Below are positions 17,566 to 25,851 of a stretch of DNA of 64,000 nt, piece after piece. The stretch spans positions 5,109,001 to 5,173,000 of the forward strand of contig NZ_CP060704.1 of assembly GCF_014353015.1 (NCBI RefSeq). Reading direction: 5' to 3'. This DNA comes from Chitinimonas koreensis (GTDB lineage: Bacteria; Pseudomonadota; Gammaproteobacteria; Burkholderiales; Chitinimonadaceae). The notes under the pieces are model-generated. The model did not search any database, was not told the DNA's origin, and saw only the letters and a program-made list of their open reading frames with translations. How positions within the stretch are numbered: position 1 is the stretch's first letter; each line of letters begins with the position of its first letter. The position numbers were made by a program, and so were the translations under genes.

Positions 17566-17818
17566 GGCGCTGCGCGCCTCCGGTGATTCGGCGCTGTCGC
17601 GCCTCAAGTGAAACGTGAAAGGTGAAACGTGGTCGGCGCTGCGCGCCTCCGTGACTCGGCGCGATGCGCCTCGGGTGAACGTGAATGGCGCTGCGCGCCT
17701 CCATGGATGCATGCCGGTTGCCATGCACCGCGGGTGAATCGATGAACTATAGGTGGCGACCCACCCACGTTTCACCCTTCACGTTTCACTGAGGCGCGCA
17801 GCGCCGAATCACACGACT
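17566..17818. repeat. Cluster of degenerate direct and inverted repeats between trmB and thiG
   Basis: GGCGCTGCGCGCCTCC occurs three times (near 17566, 17635 and 17688), with a fourth inverted copy near 17791 (GAGGCGCGCAGCGCC). GTGAAACGTGAAAGGTGAAACG at about 17609 is mirrored by CGTTTCACCCTTCACGTTTCAC at about 17769. The whole region can fold into a long cruciform. No coding sequence of its own. Confidence 0.75.
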
Positions 17819-17822
17819 GGCC

Positions 17823-18603
17823 TCATCCAATGAGGCCTGTCGTCGGCGAGCTGGGGCTCGCCGAGTAGAGCTTCTTGGGCATGCGGCCGGCCAGGAAGGC
17901 TTCGCGGCCGGCCTCGACGCCCTTCTTCATCGCGCCGGCCATCAGCACCGGGTCGCGCGCCGCGGCGATCGCGGTGTTCATCAGCACGCCGTGGCAACCG
18001 AGTTCCATCGCGATGGCGGCGTCGGATGCGGTGCCGACGCCGGCGTCGACGATCACCGGCACCGTGCTCTGCTCGATGATCAGCTTGAGATTCCACGGAT
18101 TGAGGATGCCCATGCCCGAGCCGATCAGGCTCGCCAGCGGCATGATCGCGCAGCAGCCGATCTGCTCGAGCTCGCGCGCCGCGATCGGGTCGTCCGCGGC
18201 GTAGACCATCACGTCGAAGCCGTCCTTGACCAGCACCTCGGCCGCCTTCAGCGTCTCGCGCATGTTGGGAACAGCGTGTGCGGGTCGCCCAGCACCTCGA
18301 GCTTGACCAGCTTGTGGCCGTCGAGCAGCTCGCGCGCCAGCCGCAGCGTGCGGATCGCGTCGTCGGCGCTGTAGCAGCCCGCGGTATTGGGCAGGTAGGT
18401 GAATTCGCTCGGCGGCAGGTAGTCCAGCAGGCTCGGCGCCGCGGCGTCCTGGCCGATGTTCACGCGGCGGATGGCGACCGTGACGATTTCGGCGCCCGAG
18501 GCGTCGATGGCGGCGCGGGTCTCGGCGAAATCCTTGTACTTGCCGGTGCCGACCAGCAGGCGTGAGCCGTATTCGCGGCCGGCGATCAGGAGGGATCGTT
18601 CAT
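17823..18603 (-). CDS. thiG: Thiazole synthase ThiG (two apparent frameshifts)
   Basis: Forms the thiazole phosphate ring of thiamin from deoxyxylulose phosphate, dehydroglycine and ThiS-thiocarboxylate. The ATG at 18603 gives MNDPLLIAGREYGSRLLVGT if one base is restored at 18592-18594; a second missing base at 18267-18269 restores LGDPHTLFPNMRETLKAAE. Beyond these sites the protein is canonical, with LVGTGKYKD, the Schiff-base region VKLEVLGDP, IPVIVDAGVGTASDAA-type phosphate loop and GVLMNTAIAAARDP. thiS lies 62 bases upstream. As given the gene is broken twice, probably artificially. Confidence 0.88.
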
Positions 18604-18665
18604 GGTGGGCTGTTCCGAGCGGGATGGACGGGCGGCGCGCAGGCGCCGGTGGAATCGGGCGGGCC

Positions 18666-18869
18666 TCAGCCGCCGCCGACCGCGACCACGATCTCGAGGC
18701 GGTCGCCGGCCGCGAGCACGGTCTCGCCGTGCAGGCGCTTGGGCACGATCTCGCCGTTGCGTTCGACCGCGATGCGGTGGCCGGCATGGCCGAGCCGTTC
18801 GATCAGGCCGGCGAGCGACAGGCCGGCGTCGACCTCGCGCGCTTCGCCGTTGACGGTAATCTGGATCAC
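18666..18869 (-). CDS. thiS: Sulfur carrier protein ThiS
   Basis: A 67-residue ubiquitin-fold protein ending in GGG, whose C-terminal glycine is thiocarboxylated and donates sulfur to ThiG. MIQITVNGEAREV and the RIAVERNGEIVPK strand match the family. It precedes thiG on the same strand, so the two are very likely co-transcribed. No TPP riboswitch was recognised in the upstream gap. Confidence 0.93.
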   Translation of the reverse strand: MIQITVNGEAREVDAGLSLAGLIERLGHAGHRIAVERNGEIVPKRLHGETVLAAGDRLEIVVAVGGG

Positions 18870-19020
18870 GTGATGGCTGGAGCTATCGATTGCGAAGCCG
18901 CGATTTTAGCAGCGCGGCCGTGCCGGCTGCGGCCGATATCGACTGAATCGACGGCGACGGGGCAATCGGCCCGGCCGTAGAGGCCGACGTCCTCATTGAG
19001 CGGCCCGCAATGCGAGCGGG

Positions 19021-19080
19021 AGGTCGGACATCCGTCCGACCGCGCCGCGAACCTAGCAGGCCTTCGGATTGAGGTCCGAG
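19021..19080. repeat. Inverted-repeat element with GGTCGGAC palindrome
   Basis: GGTCGGACATCCGTCCGACC (19022-19041) is a palindrome, and a diverged CGGATTGAGGTCCG copy follows at about 19065-19079. Comparable to the GTCGGAATTCATTCCGAC palindrome at 15893. It lies in the 18870-19196 gap between thiS and spoT, which has no gene. Confidence 0.55.
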
Positions 19081-19097
19081 CTACGGCGGCCGATCAC

Positions 19098-19170
19098 CGT
19101 GGGAGCGGCTTCAGCCGCGAATGGCGGTATGTGGCGCCCCAGGCATTCGCGGCTGAAGCCGCTCCTACAG
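19098..19170. repeat. REP-like inverted repeat, family 1, copy 2
   Basis: Arms GTGGGAGCGGCTTCAGCCGC and the complement ending GCTCCTACAG; the same family as 2744-2808 with only a few differences in the arms and an unrelated centre. It lies 27 bases beyond the spoT stop. Confidence 0.8.
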
Positions 19171-19196
19171 GCACCGCCCGGCCAAGGCGACGCCGA

Positions 19197-21374
19197 TCAA
19201 TGTCCGGTCTTGAGCCGATGGATGCGCACGACGGTCTCAAGGCTGCGCAGCGTCTGCATCACCCGCGCCAGGTGCTGGCGGTTCTCGACCTGCACCGTGA
19301 AGCTGATCTCGGTGTAGCGGTCGCCCTCGGCATCGTTGTCCATGCGCACGTTCTCGATATTGGCGCCGGCTTCCGAGATCGCAGCGGCGATCTGCGCCAG
19401 CACGCCGCGCTCATGGATCGCCAGCACCTTGATCTGCACGTCGAACAGCTTGCCCGGCGGCACGTCCCACTCGACCTCGAGCAGCTTGTCCGGATCGATC
19501 CGGCCGTGGCGGCCGACCACCTGCGGGCAGTCGTGGGTGTGGATCACCAGGCCCTGGCCCTGCTTGATCAGGCCGATGATCGGATCGCCCGGGATCGGGT
19601 TGCAGCAGCGCGAGAACTGCACCGCCACGCCCTCGGTGCCGCGGATCAGGATCGGCCCCGGCCGCGCCTCGCCCTCGGCCAAGAGGCCCGCCAGCGTCAG
19701 CAGGCGCTGCGCCACCACCACGCCGAGCCGCTTGCCGAGGCCGGTATCGGCCAGGATCTCGTCGCGGCGCGACGGCGCGTTCTCGCGCAGGTAGCGCTCC
19801 CAGGCTTCGGGCGGGATCTCGACCGCGTGGTTCATCAGCGCGCGCACCGCCTGGCTCAGCATGCGCTCGCCGAGCTGTACCGCCTCCTCGTAGCGCATGG
19901 TCTTGATGAAGTGGCGGATGTGCGAGCGCGCCTTGCCGGTGACCACGAAGTTGAGCCAGTTCGGATTGGGCTTGGCGTGCGCGGCGGTGACGATCTCGAC
20001 CTGGTCGCCGGTCTTGAGCACGCTGCGCAGCGGCATCAGGTCGTAGTTGATGCGCGCGGCGATGCAGCGGTTGCCGATGTCCGAATGCACGGCGTAGGCG
20101 AAATCGACCGCGGTCGAACCCTGCGGCAGCGTCAGGATCTTGCCCTTGGGCGTGAAGACGTAGACCTCGCCCGGGAACAGGTCGACCTTGATGTGCTCGA
20201 GGAATTCGACCGAATCGCCCGACATCGACTGGATCTCGAGCAGGCTCTGCAGCCATTGGTGGGTCTTCTGCTGCACGTCGCTGACGCCGTCGTCGCCCGA
20301 CTTGTACATCCAGTGCGAGGCCACGCCCGACTGCGCCACCTTGTGCATGTCCTGGGTGCGGATCTGCACCTCGATCGGCGTGCCGTAGGGCCCGACAGCG
20401 CGGTGTGCAGGCTCTGGTAGCCGTTGGGCTTGGGGATCGCGATGTAGTCCTTGAACATGCCGGGCCGCGGCTTGTACAGCGCGTGCAGGTGGCCCAGCAC
20501 CAGGTAGCAGGTCGGCACGTCCTGCACGATCACGCGGAAGCCGTAGATGTCGAGCACCTCGGAGAAGCTCAGGTGCTTTTCCTGCATCTTGCGGTAGATG
20601 CTGGCTAGGTGCTTCTCGCGACCGTAGACGGTGGCTTCGATGCGGGCGTCGACCAGCTTGTGGCGGATCGATTCGAGGATCTTGCCGACCACCTCGCGGC
20701 GATTGCCGCGCGCGGCCTTGAGCGCCTTGTGCAGCACCTCGTAGCGCATCGGGTGCAGGTAGCGGAAGCTCCAGTCCTCGAGCTCCTGGTAGATCGCATG
20801 CAGGCCGATGCGGTTGGCGATCGGCGCGTAGATCTCCAGCGTCTCGGCGGCGATGCGCTTCTGCTTGTCCTCGCGCATCGCGTCGAGCGTGCGCATGTTG
20901 TGCAGCCGGTCGGCGAGCTTGACCAGGATCACGCGCACGTCGCGCGCCATCGCCATCAGCATCTTGCGGAAGTTCTCGGCCTGCGCCTGCTCCTTGCTCT
21001 GGAATTCGAGCTTCTCGAGCTTGGACAGGCCGTCGACCAGCTCGGCGATCGGCTTGCCGAACTTGTCGATCAGCTCGAGCTTGCTGACGCCGGTGTCCTC
21101 CATCGTGTCGTGCAGGAAGGCGGCGGCGATCGCCTGGGCATCGAGATGGTGGTCGGCCAGGATGTCGGCGACCGCCAGCGGATGGGTGATGTAGGGCTCG
21201 CCGCTCTTGCGCGCCTGATCCTTGTGGCAGGCCGCGCTGAACATGAAGGCCGAGACCAGCAGCGGCAGGTCCTCGGCTTGAGGTAGCCCGACACCTTGGC
21301 CAGCAAGGTATTGACGTCGCGCGCGACCTGGACCGCATAGGCCTCGGGACGGGCAGGTCGTCGGCTTCGATCAT
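19197..21374 (-). CDS. spoT: Bifunctional (p)ppGpp synthetase/hydrolase SpoT (three apparent frameshifts)
   Basis: RSH enzyme that makes and degrades the alarmone (p)ppGpp. Reconstructed from 21374 it has about 726 residues: HD hydrolase (GEPYITHPLAV, HDTMED, KLADRLHNMRT), synthetase (YGFRVIV, FKDYIAIPKPNGYQSLHT), TGS (VFTPKGKILTLPQGST), a helical part and a C-terminal ACT domain. The catalytic HD and synthetase motifs are both intact, so it looks bifunctional rather than RelA-like. Single-base losses at about 21346-21348, 21274 and 20391-20397 break the frame; each correction restores conserved sequence. It follows rpoZ but is separated from it by a terminator. Confidence 0.92.
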   Translation of the reverse strand: MIEADDLPVPRPMRSRSRATSIPCWPRCRATSSRGPAAAGLGLHVQRGLPQGSGAQERRALHHPSAGGRRHPGRPPSRCPGDRRRLPARHDGGHRRQQARADRQVRQADRRAGRRPVQAREARIPEQGAGAGRELPQDADGDGARRARDPGQARRPAAQHAHARRDARGQAEAHRRRDAGDLRADRQPHRPACDLPGARGLELPLPAPDALRGAAQGAQGRARQSPRGGRQDPRIDPPQAGRRPHRSHRLRSREAPSQHLPQDAGKAPELLRGARHLRLPRDRAGRADLLPGAGPPARAVQAAARHVQGLHRDPQAQRLPEPAHRAVGPYGTPIEVQIRTQDMHKVAQSGVASHWMYKSGDDGVSDVQQKTHQWLQSLLEIQSMSGDSVEFLEHIKVDLFPGEVYVFTPKGKILTLPQGSTAVDFAYAVHSDIGNRCIAARINYDLMPLRSVLKTGDQVEIVTAAHAKPNPNWLNFVVTGKARSHIRHFIKTMRYEEAVQLGERMLSQAVRALMNHAVEIPPEAWERYLRENAPSRRDEILADTGLGKRLGVVVAQRLLTLAGLLAEGEARPGPILIRGTEGVAVQFSRCCNPIPGDPIIGLIKQGQGLVIHTHDCPQVVGRHGRIDPDKLLEVEWDVPPGKLFDVQIKVLAIHERGVLAQIAAAISEAGANIENVRMDNDAEGDRYTEISFTVQVENRQHLARVMQTLRSLETVVRIHRLKTGH

Positions 21375-21429
21375 GGCTTCAACCCTTGCCACATCGTTTG
21401 ATATGCACAGGTCGTCGAAGCATGCGCGC

Positions 21430-21545
21430 CCGAGCGAAGCGAGGCCCCTCGCGGCGGCGAGGGCGGGGGAGTGGAATGAATCAGGCTTGAGAGCCCGGTC
21501 GAGCAGACACGGACCGCAAGCCCCGGCTTTGCCGGGGCCGATGCT
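21430..21545. repeat. Compound dispersed repeat, copy 2
   Basis: Contains CGAGCGAAGCGAGG, CGCGGCGGCGAGGGCGGG and GGAATGAATCAGG in the same order as copy 1 at about 15950-16065, and ends in a hairpin CCCCGGC/GCCGGGG at about 21520-21538. It lies between spoT and the rpoZ terminator. Confidence 0.6.
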
Positions 21546-21596
21546 GCAAGTTGATAACTCGATGCGGTCGGACTCATAGACAGGCTCTCAAGGTAC

Positions 21597-21622
21597 AAAA
21601 AGCGGGCATCTGCCCGCTTTTT
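21597..21622. terminator. Bidirectional terminator between rpoZ and spoT
   Basis: AAAAAGCGGGCA and TGCCCGCTTTTT arms with a 2-base loop, 19 bases past the rpoZ stop. It separates gmk-rpoZ from spoT, which are often one operon in other proteobacteria. Confidence 0.9.
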
Positions 21623-21640
21623 GGTCTTCCGTCCGCCGCC

Positions 21641-21849
21641 TCAGCTGCGCGCGCGGTGGAGGATCTCGATGCCGATCTTGCCGGCGGCCATTTCGCGCAG
21701 GGCCAGCACGGTGGGCTTGTCGCGGCCCGGCTGGTCGACCAGCGGGTCGAGCCGTTGGCGATCTGGCGCGCGCGGTAGGCGGCGGCCAGGGTCAGGTCGA
21801 AACGGTTGGAGATGCGGTCGAGACAGTCGTCAACGGTGATGCGGGCCAT
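21641..21849 (-). CDS. rpoZ: RNA polymerase omega subunit (apparent frameshift)
   Basis: Small subunit that supports assembly of beta-prime and, in some bacteria, the response to ppGpp. The N-terminus MARITVDDCLDRISNRFDLT is canonical. One base is missing in the GGG at 21744-21746; restoring it gives STPLVDQPGRDKP and ends RARS at 21641, 69 residues in total. Without correction the frame continues to 21574 with an unrelated tail. It follows gmk after 64 bases on the same strand. Confidence 0.92.
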
Positions 21850-21913
21850 GATTTGATTACTCCGGTAGAACGCGGGCCGGCCAGCCGGCCGGCCCGATGA
21901 AAAGGGGACGGGA

Positions 21914-22528
21914 TCAGCCCTTGAGGCTGGAAATCAGCGCGCAGTGGCGCTCGGCCTGAGCCGGCACGCGGCAGCGCTCGGCGCGGACGATGCCGACGAT
22001 GTCGCGCACGGCCTGGTCGATGTGTTCGTTGACGATCGCGTAGTCGAATTCCTCGAGCCGGCCGATCTCGCCGCGGGCGTTGGCCAGGCGGCGCACGATC
22101 GCCTCCTCGCTGTCGGTGCCGCGGTTGCGCAGGCGCTGCTCGAGCACTTCGCTGCTCGGCGGCAGGATGAAGATGCCGACCGAATCGTCGAAGGCGCGGC
22201 GCACCTGTTGGGCGCCCTGCACGTCGATCTCAAGCAGGATGTCCTGGCCGGCGGCCATCGCCTCGGTGATCCAGCTCTGCGAGGTGCCGTACAGGTTGCC
22301 GTGCACCTCGGCGTGTTCGAGGAAGTCGCCGTGCTCAACCTTGGCCAGGAAGGCCTCGCGCGTGACGAAATGGTAGTCGCGGCCGTCTTCCTCGCCCTCG
22401 CGCGGTGCGCGGCTGGTGAACGAGATCGACAGCTGCACCCTGGAATCGGCGGCGAGCAGGCCGCGCACGAGCGTGGCCTTGCCGGCGCCCGACGGCCCCG
22501 CGACGATGAAAAGCTTGCCTTTGCTCAT
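21914..22528 (-). CDS. gmk: Guanylate kinase
   Basis: Converts GMP to GDP with ATP. It has 204 residues with the P-loop GPSGAGK at 11-17, the GMP-binding SFTSRAPREGEEDGRDYHF stretch, and HGNLYGTS. Position 18 is Ala where Ser or Thr usually follows the P-loop lysine, a mild departure. First gene before rpoZ; its start lies 88 bases from the end of yicC on the same strand. Confidence 0.95.
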   Translation of the reverse strand: MSKGKLFIVAGPSGAGKATLVRGLLAADSRVQLSISFTSRAPREGEEDGRDYHFVTREAFLAKVEHGDFLEHAEVHGNLYGTSQSWITEAMAAGQDILLEIDVQGAQQVRRAFDDSVGIFILPPSSEVLEQRLRNRGTDSEEAIVRRLANARGEIGRLEEFDYAIVNEHIDQAVRDIVGIVRAERCRVPAQAERHCALISSLKG

Positions 22529-22616
22529 GGAGATGTTTCTCTATCGGACTCAAACGGGCTTCACGGCAGCGTAACACAATCGCCGCGCCGCTCCCATGCG
22601 CCTGGGCGCACTGGTA

Positions 22617-23483
22617 TTACTCGATGTTCTGCACCTGCTCGCGCATCTGCTCGATCAGCACCTTCAGTTCGAGCGAGGCTTGCGAGGTATCGACCGCGAC
22701 CGACTTGGAGCCCAGCGTGTTGGCTTCGCGGTGCAGCTCCTGCATCAGGAAGTCCAGCCGCTTGCCGACCGCGCCGCCGGTCTTGACGATGCGGCGCAGC
22801 TCGGTCAGGTGGGTATCGAGCCGGGTCAGCTCCTCGGCGACGTCGACCTTCTGCGCGAACAGCGCGACTTCCTGCCGCACGCGGTCGTCGTCGACGCTGC
22901 CCAGCGCCTCGACCAGGCGCTGCTTGAGCTTGTCGTCGTAGGCCGCGACGATCTCGGGCAGCCGCGGCTGCACCTCGGCGACGATGGCGGCCATCTTGTC
23001 GGCGCGCTCGGTCAGGCTGGCCGCCAGCTTCTCGCCCTCGCGGCCGCGGGTGGCGGCGAAATCGGCCAGCGCGATGTCGAGCAGTTCGAGCGCGGTCTTC
23101 TGCATGGTTTCCGGCGTCACCGCATCGGTCGCCAGCACGCCGGGCCAGCGCAGCAGCTCGCCCATCTTGAGGCCGCCGGCATCGGGCGCGATCTCGCGCG
23201 CCTCGGCGGCCAGCGCGACCAGCTGCGCCAGCAGATCCTTGTTCAACTGCAGCTTGGGCTGCGCCTCGGCGCGGGCCGAGAAGCCGATGCGGCAGTCGAG
23301 CTTGCCGCGCGAGACCTTGCCGGCCAGCTTCTCGCGGATCTGGTTCTCGATCAGCCGCAGCTCTTCGGGCAGGCGCAGGCTCAGGTCGAGGAAGCGGTGG
23401 TTGACCGCGCGCAATTCGACGCTCAGGAGGCCACCGGCCAGCTCACGGGTGGCGACGGCATAGCCGGTCATGCTGAGGATCAT
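22617..23483 (-). CDS. yicC: YicC family endoribonuclease
   Basis: A 288-residue protein of the YicC/YloC family, which has been shown to act as an endoribonuclease in other bacteria. The start at 23483 gives the invariant N-terminus MILSMTGYA; the longer frame was rejected. The conserved ELRAVNHRFLDLSLRLPEEL and the C-terminal LIEQMREQVQNIE are intact. It is divergent from the kinase-phosphatase pair, with 114 bases between. Confidence 0.93.
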   Translation of the reverse strand: MILSMTGYAVATRELAGGLLSVELRAVNHRFLDLSLRLPEELRLIENQIREKLAGKVSRGKLDCRIGFSARAEAQPKLQLNKDLLAQLVALAAEAREIAPDAGGLKMGELLRWPGVLATDAVTPETMQKTALELLDIALADFAATRGREGEKLAASLTERADKMAAIVAEVQPRLPEIVAAYDDKLKQRLVEALGSVDDDRVRQEVALFAQKVDVAEELTRLDTHLTELRRIVKTGGAVGKRLDFLMQELHREANTLGSKSVAVDTSQASLELKVLIEQMREQVQNIE

Positions 23484-23597
23484 TGGAACTCCCTGGAAAC
23501 GCCGCTTTGACTTTGCCGCGGGGCAAAACCACAATCAGCGGCAGAGCAACCCGTTGTCATCGACCGCGGGCGCAAACTAAGGCCCGAATCTTACCCC

Positions 23598-24578
23598 ATG
23601 CCTCCGCCGAACAACCAGCCGCTCGCCCGTGGCTACCAGCTGCTCAACTACACCATCGTCAAGCAGTTGTCGGCGGGCGGCTTTTCGATCGTCTACCTCG
23701 CCCACGACGAGAACGACCAGCCGGTCGCCATCAAGGAATACCTGCCCAACGCGCTGGCCCTGCGCAGCGAAGGCGAGAAGGTGCTGGCCACTTCGGCCGA
23801 GAACCTCGCGCTGTTCCGCCACGGCATGAAGTGCTTCTTCGAGGAAGGCAAGACGCTGGCGCAGATCCGCCATCCCAACGTGGTGCGCGTGATCAACTTC
23901 TTCCGCGCCAACGACACCGTCTACATGGTGATGGAGTACGAGCGCGGCCGCACGCTGCAGAAGGAAATCCAGCTGACCGAGGGCGGCGTGAAGGAGAACA
24001 TGATCCTCTACGTGTTCGCCCACCTGCTGAACGGCCTGCGCGAGGTGCACCTGAAGAAGATGCTGCACCTGGACATCAAGCCGGCCAACATCTACATCCG
24101 CCGCGACGGCTCGCCGGTGCTGCTCGACTTCGGCTCGGCGCGCGAGGCGCTGGGCAATTCGATCAACAAGTTCACGCCGATGTACACGCCGGGCTTCGCC
24201 TCGCCCGAGCAGTACGCCGACCGCGACAAGCTCGGGCCGTGGAGCGACATCTACAGCGTCGGCGCCAGCGTGTTCGCCTGCATGAGCGGGATGGCGCCGC
24301 AGGCGGCCGACCAGCGCACCAAGGACGACAAGTACCAGTCGGTCGAGAAGATGTGGGCCGGGCGCTATTCGCGCACGCTCCTCACGCTGGTCGACTGGTG
24401 CCTGGCGCTCGATCCGCTGGCGCGGCCGCAGAGCGTGCGCGAGGTACAGAAAGCGTTGGTGGAGATCGCCAACGAACCGCAGCCCAAGCCGGGCCTGCTG
24501 ACAGGACTCAAGAACAACCTTGCCCGCATCGGCCGCTTCGACTTGAAGCGCGGCAGCGGCAAAGGGGAACAACGATGA
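23598..24578 (+). CDS. Ser/Thr protein kinase
   Basis: Hanks-type kinase of 326 residues without a membrane anchor. Visible elements are the Gly-rich loop SAGGFSIVYLA (25-35), ATP Lys46 in VAIKEY, the catalytic loop HLDIKPANI (157-165), DFG at 177-179 and the APE-equivalent FASPEQY. All catalytic residues are present. Its TGA overlaps the ATG of a PP2C phosphatase, the usual writer-eraser pairing. Substrates unknown; its place beside yicC and rph is widespread in betaproteobacteria. No clear ribosome site precedes the ATG. Confidence 0.92.
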   Translation: MPPPNNQPLARGYQLLNYTIVKQLSAGGFSIVYLAHDENDQPVAIKEYLPNALALRSEGEKVLATSAENLALFRHGMKCFFEEGKTLAQIRHPNVVRVINFFRANDTVYMVMEYERGRTLQKEIQLTEGGVKENMILYVFAHLLNGLREVHLKKMLHLDIKPANIYIRRDGSPVLLDFGSAREALGNSINKFTPMYTPGFASPEQYADRDKLGPWSDIYSVGASVFACMSGMAPQAADQRTKDDKYQSVEKMWAGRYSRTLLTLVDWCLALDPLARPQSVREVQKALVEIANEPQPKPGLLTGLKNNLARIGRFDLKRGSGKGEQR

Positions 24579-25492
24579 AATTCACCATTTTCCAGGAGAC
24601 GCGCCGGGGAGCGCGCCAGTACAACCAGGACCGCATGTGCTACTCGTACAGCCGCGACTCGCTGCTGATGGTGGTGGCCGACGGCATGGGCGGCCACCTG
24701 CACGGCGAGGTCGCGGCGCAGATCACGGTCGAGCTGATGGCCGAGCTGTTCCAGAAGAAGGCCAAGCCGGTGATCCAGAACCCGCACCAGTTCATCGCCG
24801 ACGGTTGCATGAAGTGCCACGACGCGATCTTCAACTACGCGGCCAACCATTCGCTGCTGGAGACGCCGCGCACCACCGTGGTGGCGGCCATCGTGCAGGA
24901 CGGCATGCTGTACTGGGCCCACGTCGGCGATTCGCGGCTCTACCTGGTGCGCAACGGCCAGGTGCTGGCCCGCACGCGCGATCACTCCAAGGTGCAGCAG
25001 CTGGTCGACATGGGCCGGCTGACGCCCGAGGAGGCCGAGCGCCATCCCGAGAAGAACAAGATCTACAACTGCCTGGGCTCGATGTTCCCGCCCGAGGTCG
25101 AGATCGGCAGCAAGATCCCGCTGATCGACGGCGACACCGTGCTGCTGTGCACCGACGGCCTGTGGGGCGGCGTCAACGACACCGAGCTGGCCCACGTGCT
25201 GTCGGGCTATCCCTCGCTGTACGCGCTGCCGCAGCTGCTCGACCGCGCCGAGATCCGCGGCGGCCCGCACGGGGACAACCTGACCGGCGTGGCGGTGAAC
25301 TGGCACGAGGAGGACGACGCGCCCTCGACCGTGGCGCTGTCGACCCACAAGCTGTCGGACGGCGAGATCACCACCCGCCTCAACACGCTGAACTCCGACA
25401 AGGCGCTCAAGGAGAGCAAGGAGATCACCGAGGCCGACATCGAAGCCGCGATCCAGGAAATCCAGAACGCGATCAACAAGTACTCGCGCTGA
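24575..25492 (+). CDS. PP2C-type (PPM) protein phosphatase
   Basis: Metal-dependent Ser/Thr phosphatase of 305 residues that presumably reverses the upstream kinase. PPM motifs are NQDR (17-20), VADGMGGH (34-41), WAHVGDSRLYLVRNG, CTDGLWGG and the GDNLTG metal site near the end of the catalytic part. A tail of about 60 charged residues (LNSDKALKESKEITEADIE) extends beyond the domain and looks helical. ATGA overlap with the kinase gene indicates translational coupling. Confidence 0.93.
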   Translation: MKFTIFQETRRGARQYNQDRMCYSYSRDSLLMVVADGMGGHLHGEVAAQITVELMAELFQKKAKPVIQNPHQFIADGCMKCHDAIFNYAANHSLLETPRTTVVAAIVQDGMLYWAHVGDSRLYLVRNGQVLARTRDHSKVQQLVDMGRLTPEEAERHPEKNKIYNCLGSMFPPEVEIGSKIPLIDGDTVLLCTDGLWGGVNDTELAHVLSGYPSLYALPQLLDRAEIRGGPHGDNLTGVAVNWHEEDDAPSTVALSTHKLSDGEITTRLNTLNSDKALKESKEITEADIEAAIQEIQNAINKYSR

Positions 25493-25538
25493 TCGTTCGC
25501 CCCTCCGTACGCCGCGCGGCCCCTCCACGCGGCGTTTC

Positions 25539-25784
25539 GTTTTCATCGATCGCAACACAATCCATGCCGCCGCGTTCGACGCCGTGCCGGCGAAGCTGAA
25601 GGCGCGCGGCTACCGCTTCGTCTGCCACGATGAGGCGCCGGCCGACCCGGCCTACGCCACGCCGGCCGCGGACGGCATGAGCGGGCTGCAGCGCTGAGCG
25701 CCGGCGCGCGGCCTGGCCGACGACCTGCGCAACGAGCCAGATCCGCCGATGTGGCTCTACCGCGCCTTCCGGAAACTCGAGGCG
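25539..25784 (+). pseudogene. Remnant of a polysaccharide deacetylase C-terminus
   Basis: In the frame starting near 25539 the translation reads LKARGYRFVCHDEA, DPAYATP, then GMSGLQR, a TGA at 25695-25697, and ARGLADDLRNEPDPPMWL. These are in the order seen at the C-terminus of NodB-type polysaccharide (chitin) deacetylases, where the stop replaces the Trp expected in a SWLQRW-like segment (TGG to TGA). The catalytic half is absent: sequence upstream to the phosphatase stop is only about 45 bases. So this is a relic of a larger deletion. It fills most of the 25493-25851 gap. Confidence 0.6.
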
Positions 25785-25851
25785 GGCGGCGGAAGCGGCC
25801 CCGCTATACTGGCGCCGCATTTCAATCCCACCGCATCGAAAGAGGTCCGCC

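Noticed and set aside
18870..19196. TPP riboswitch ahead of thiS-thiG
   Set aside because: The upstream region lacks the CTGAGA and ACCTGATC-like core; it holds only palindromic repeats.
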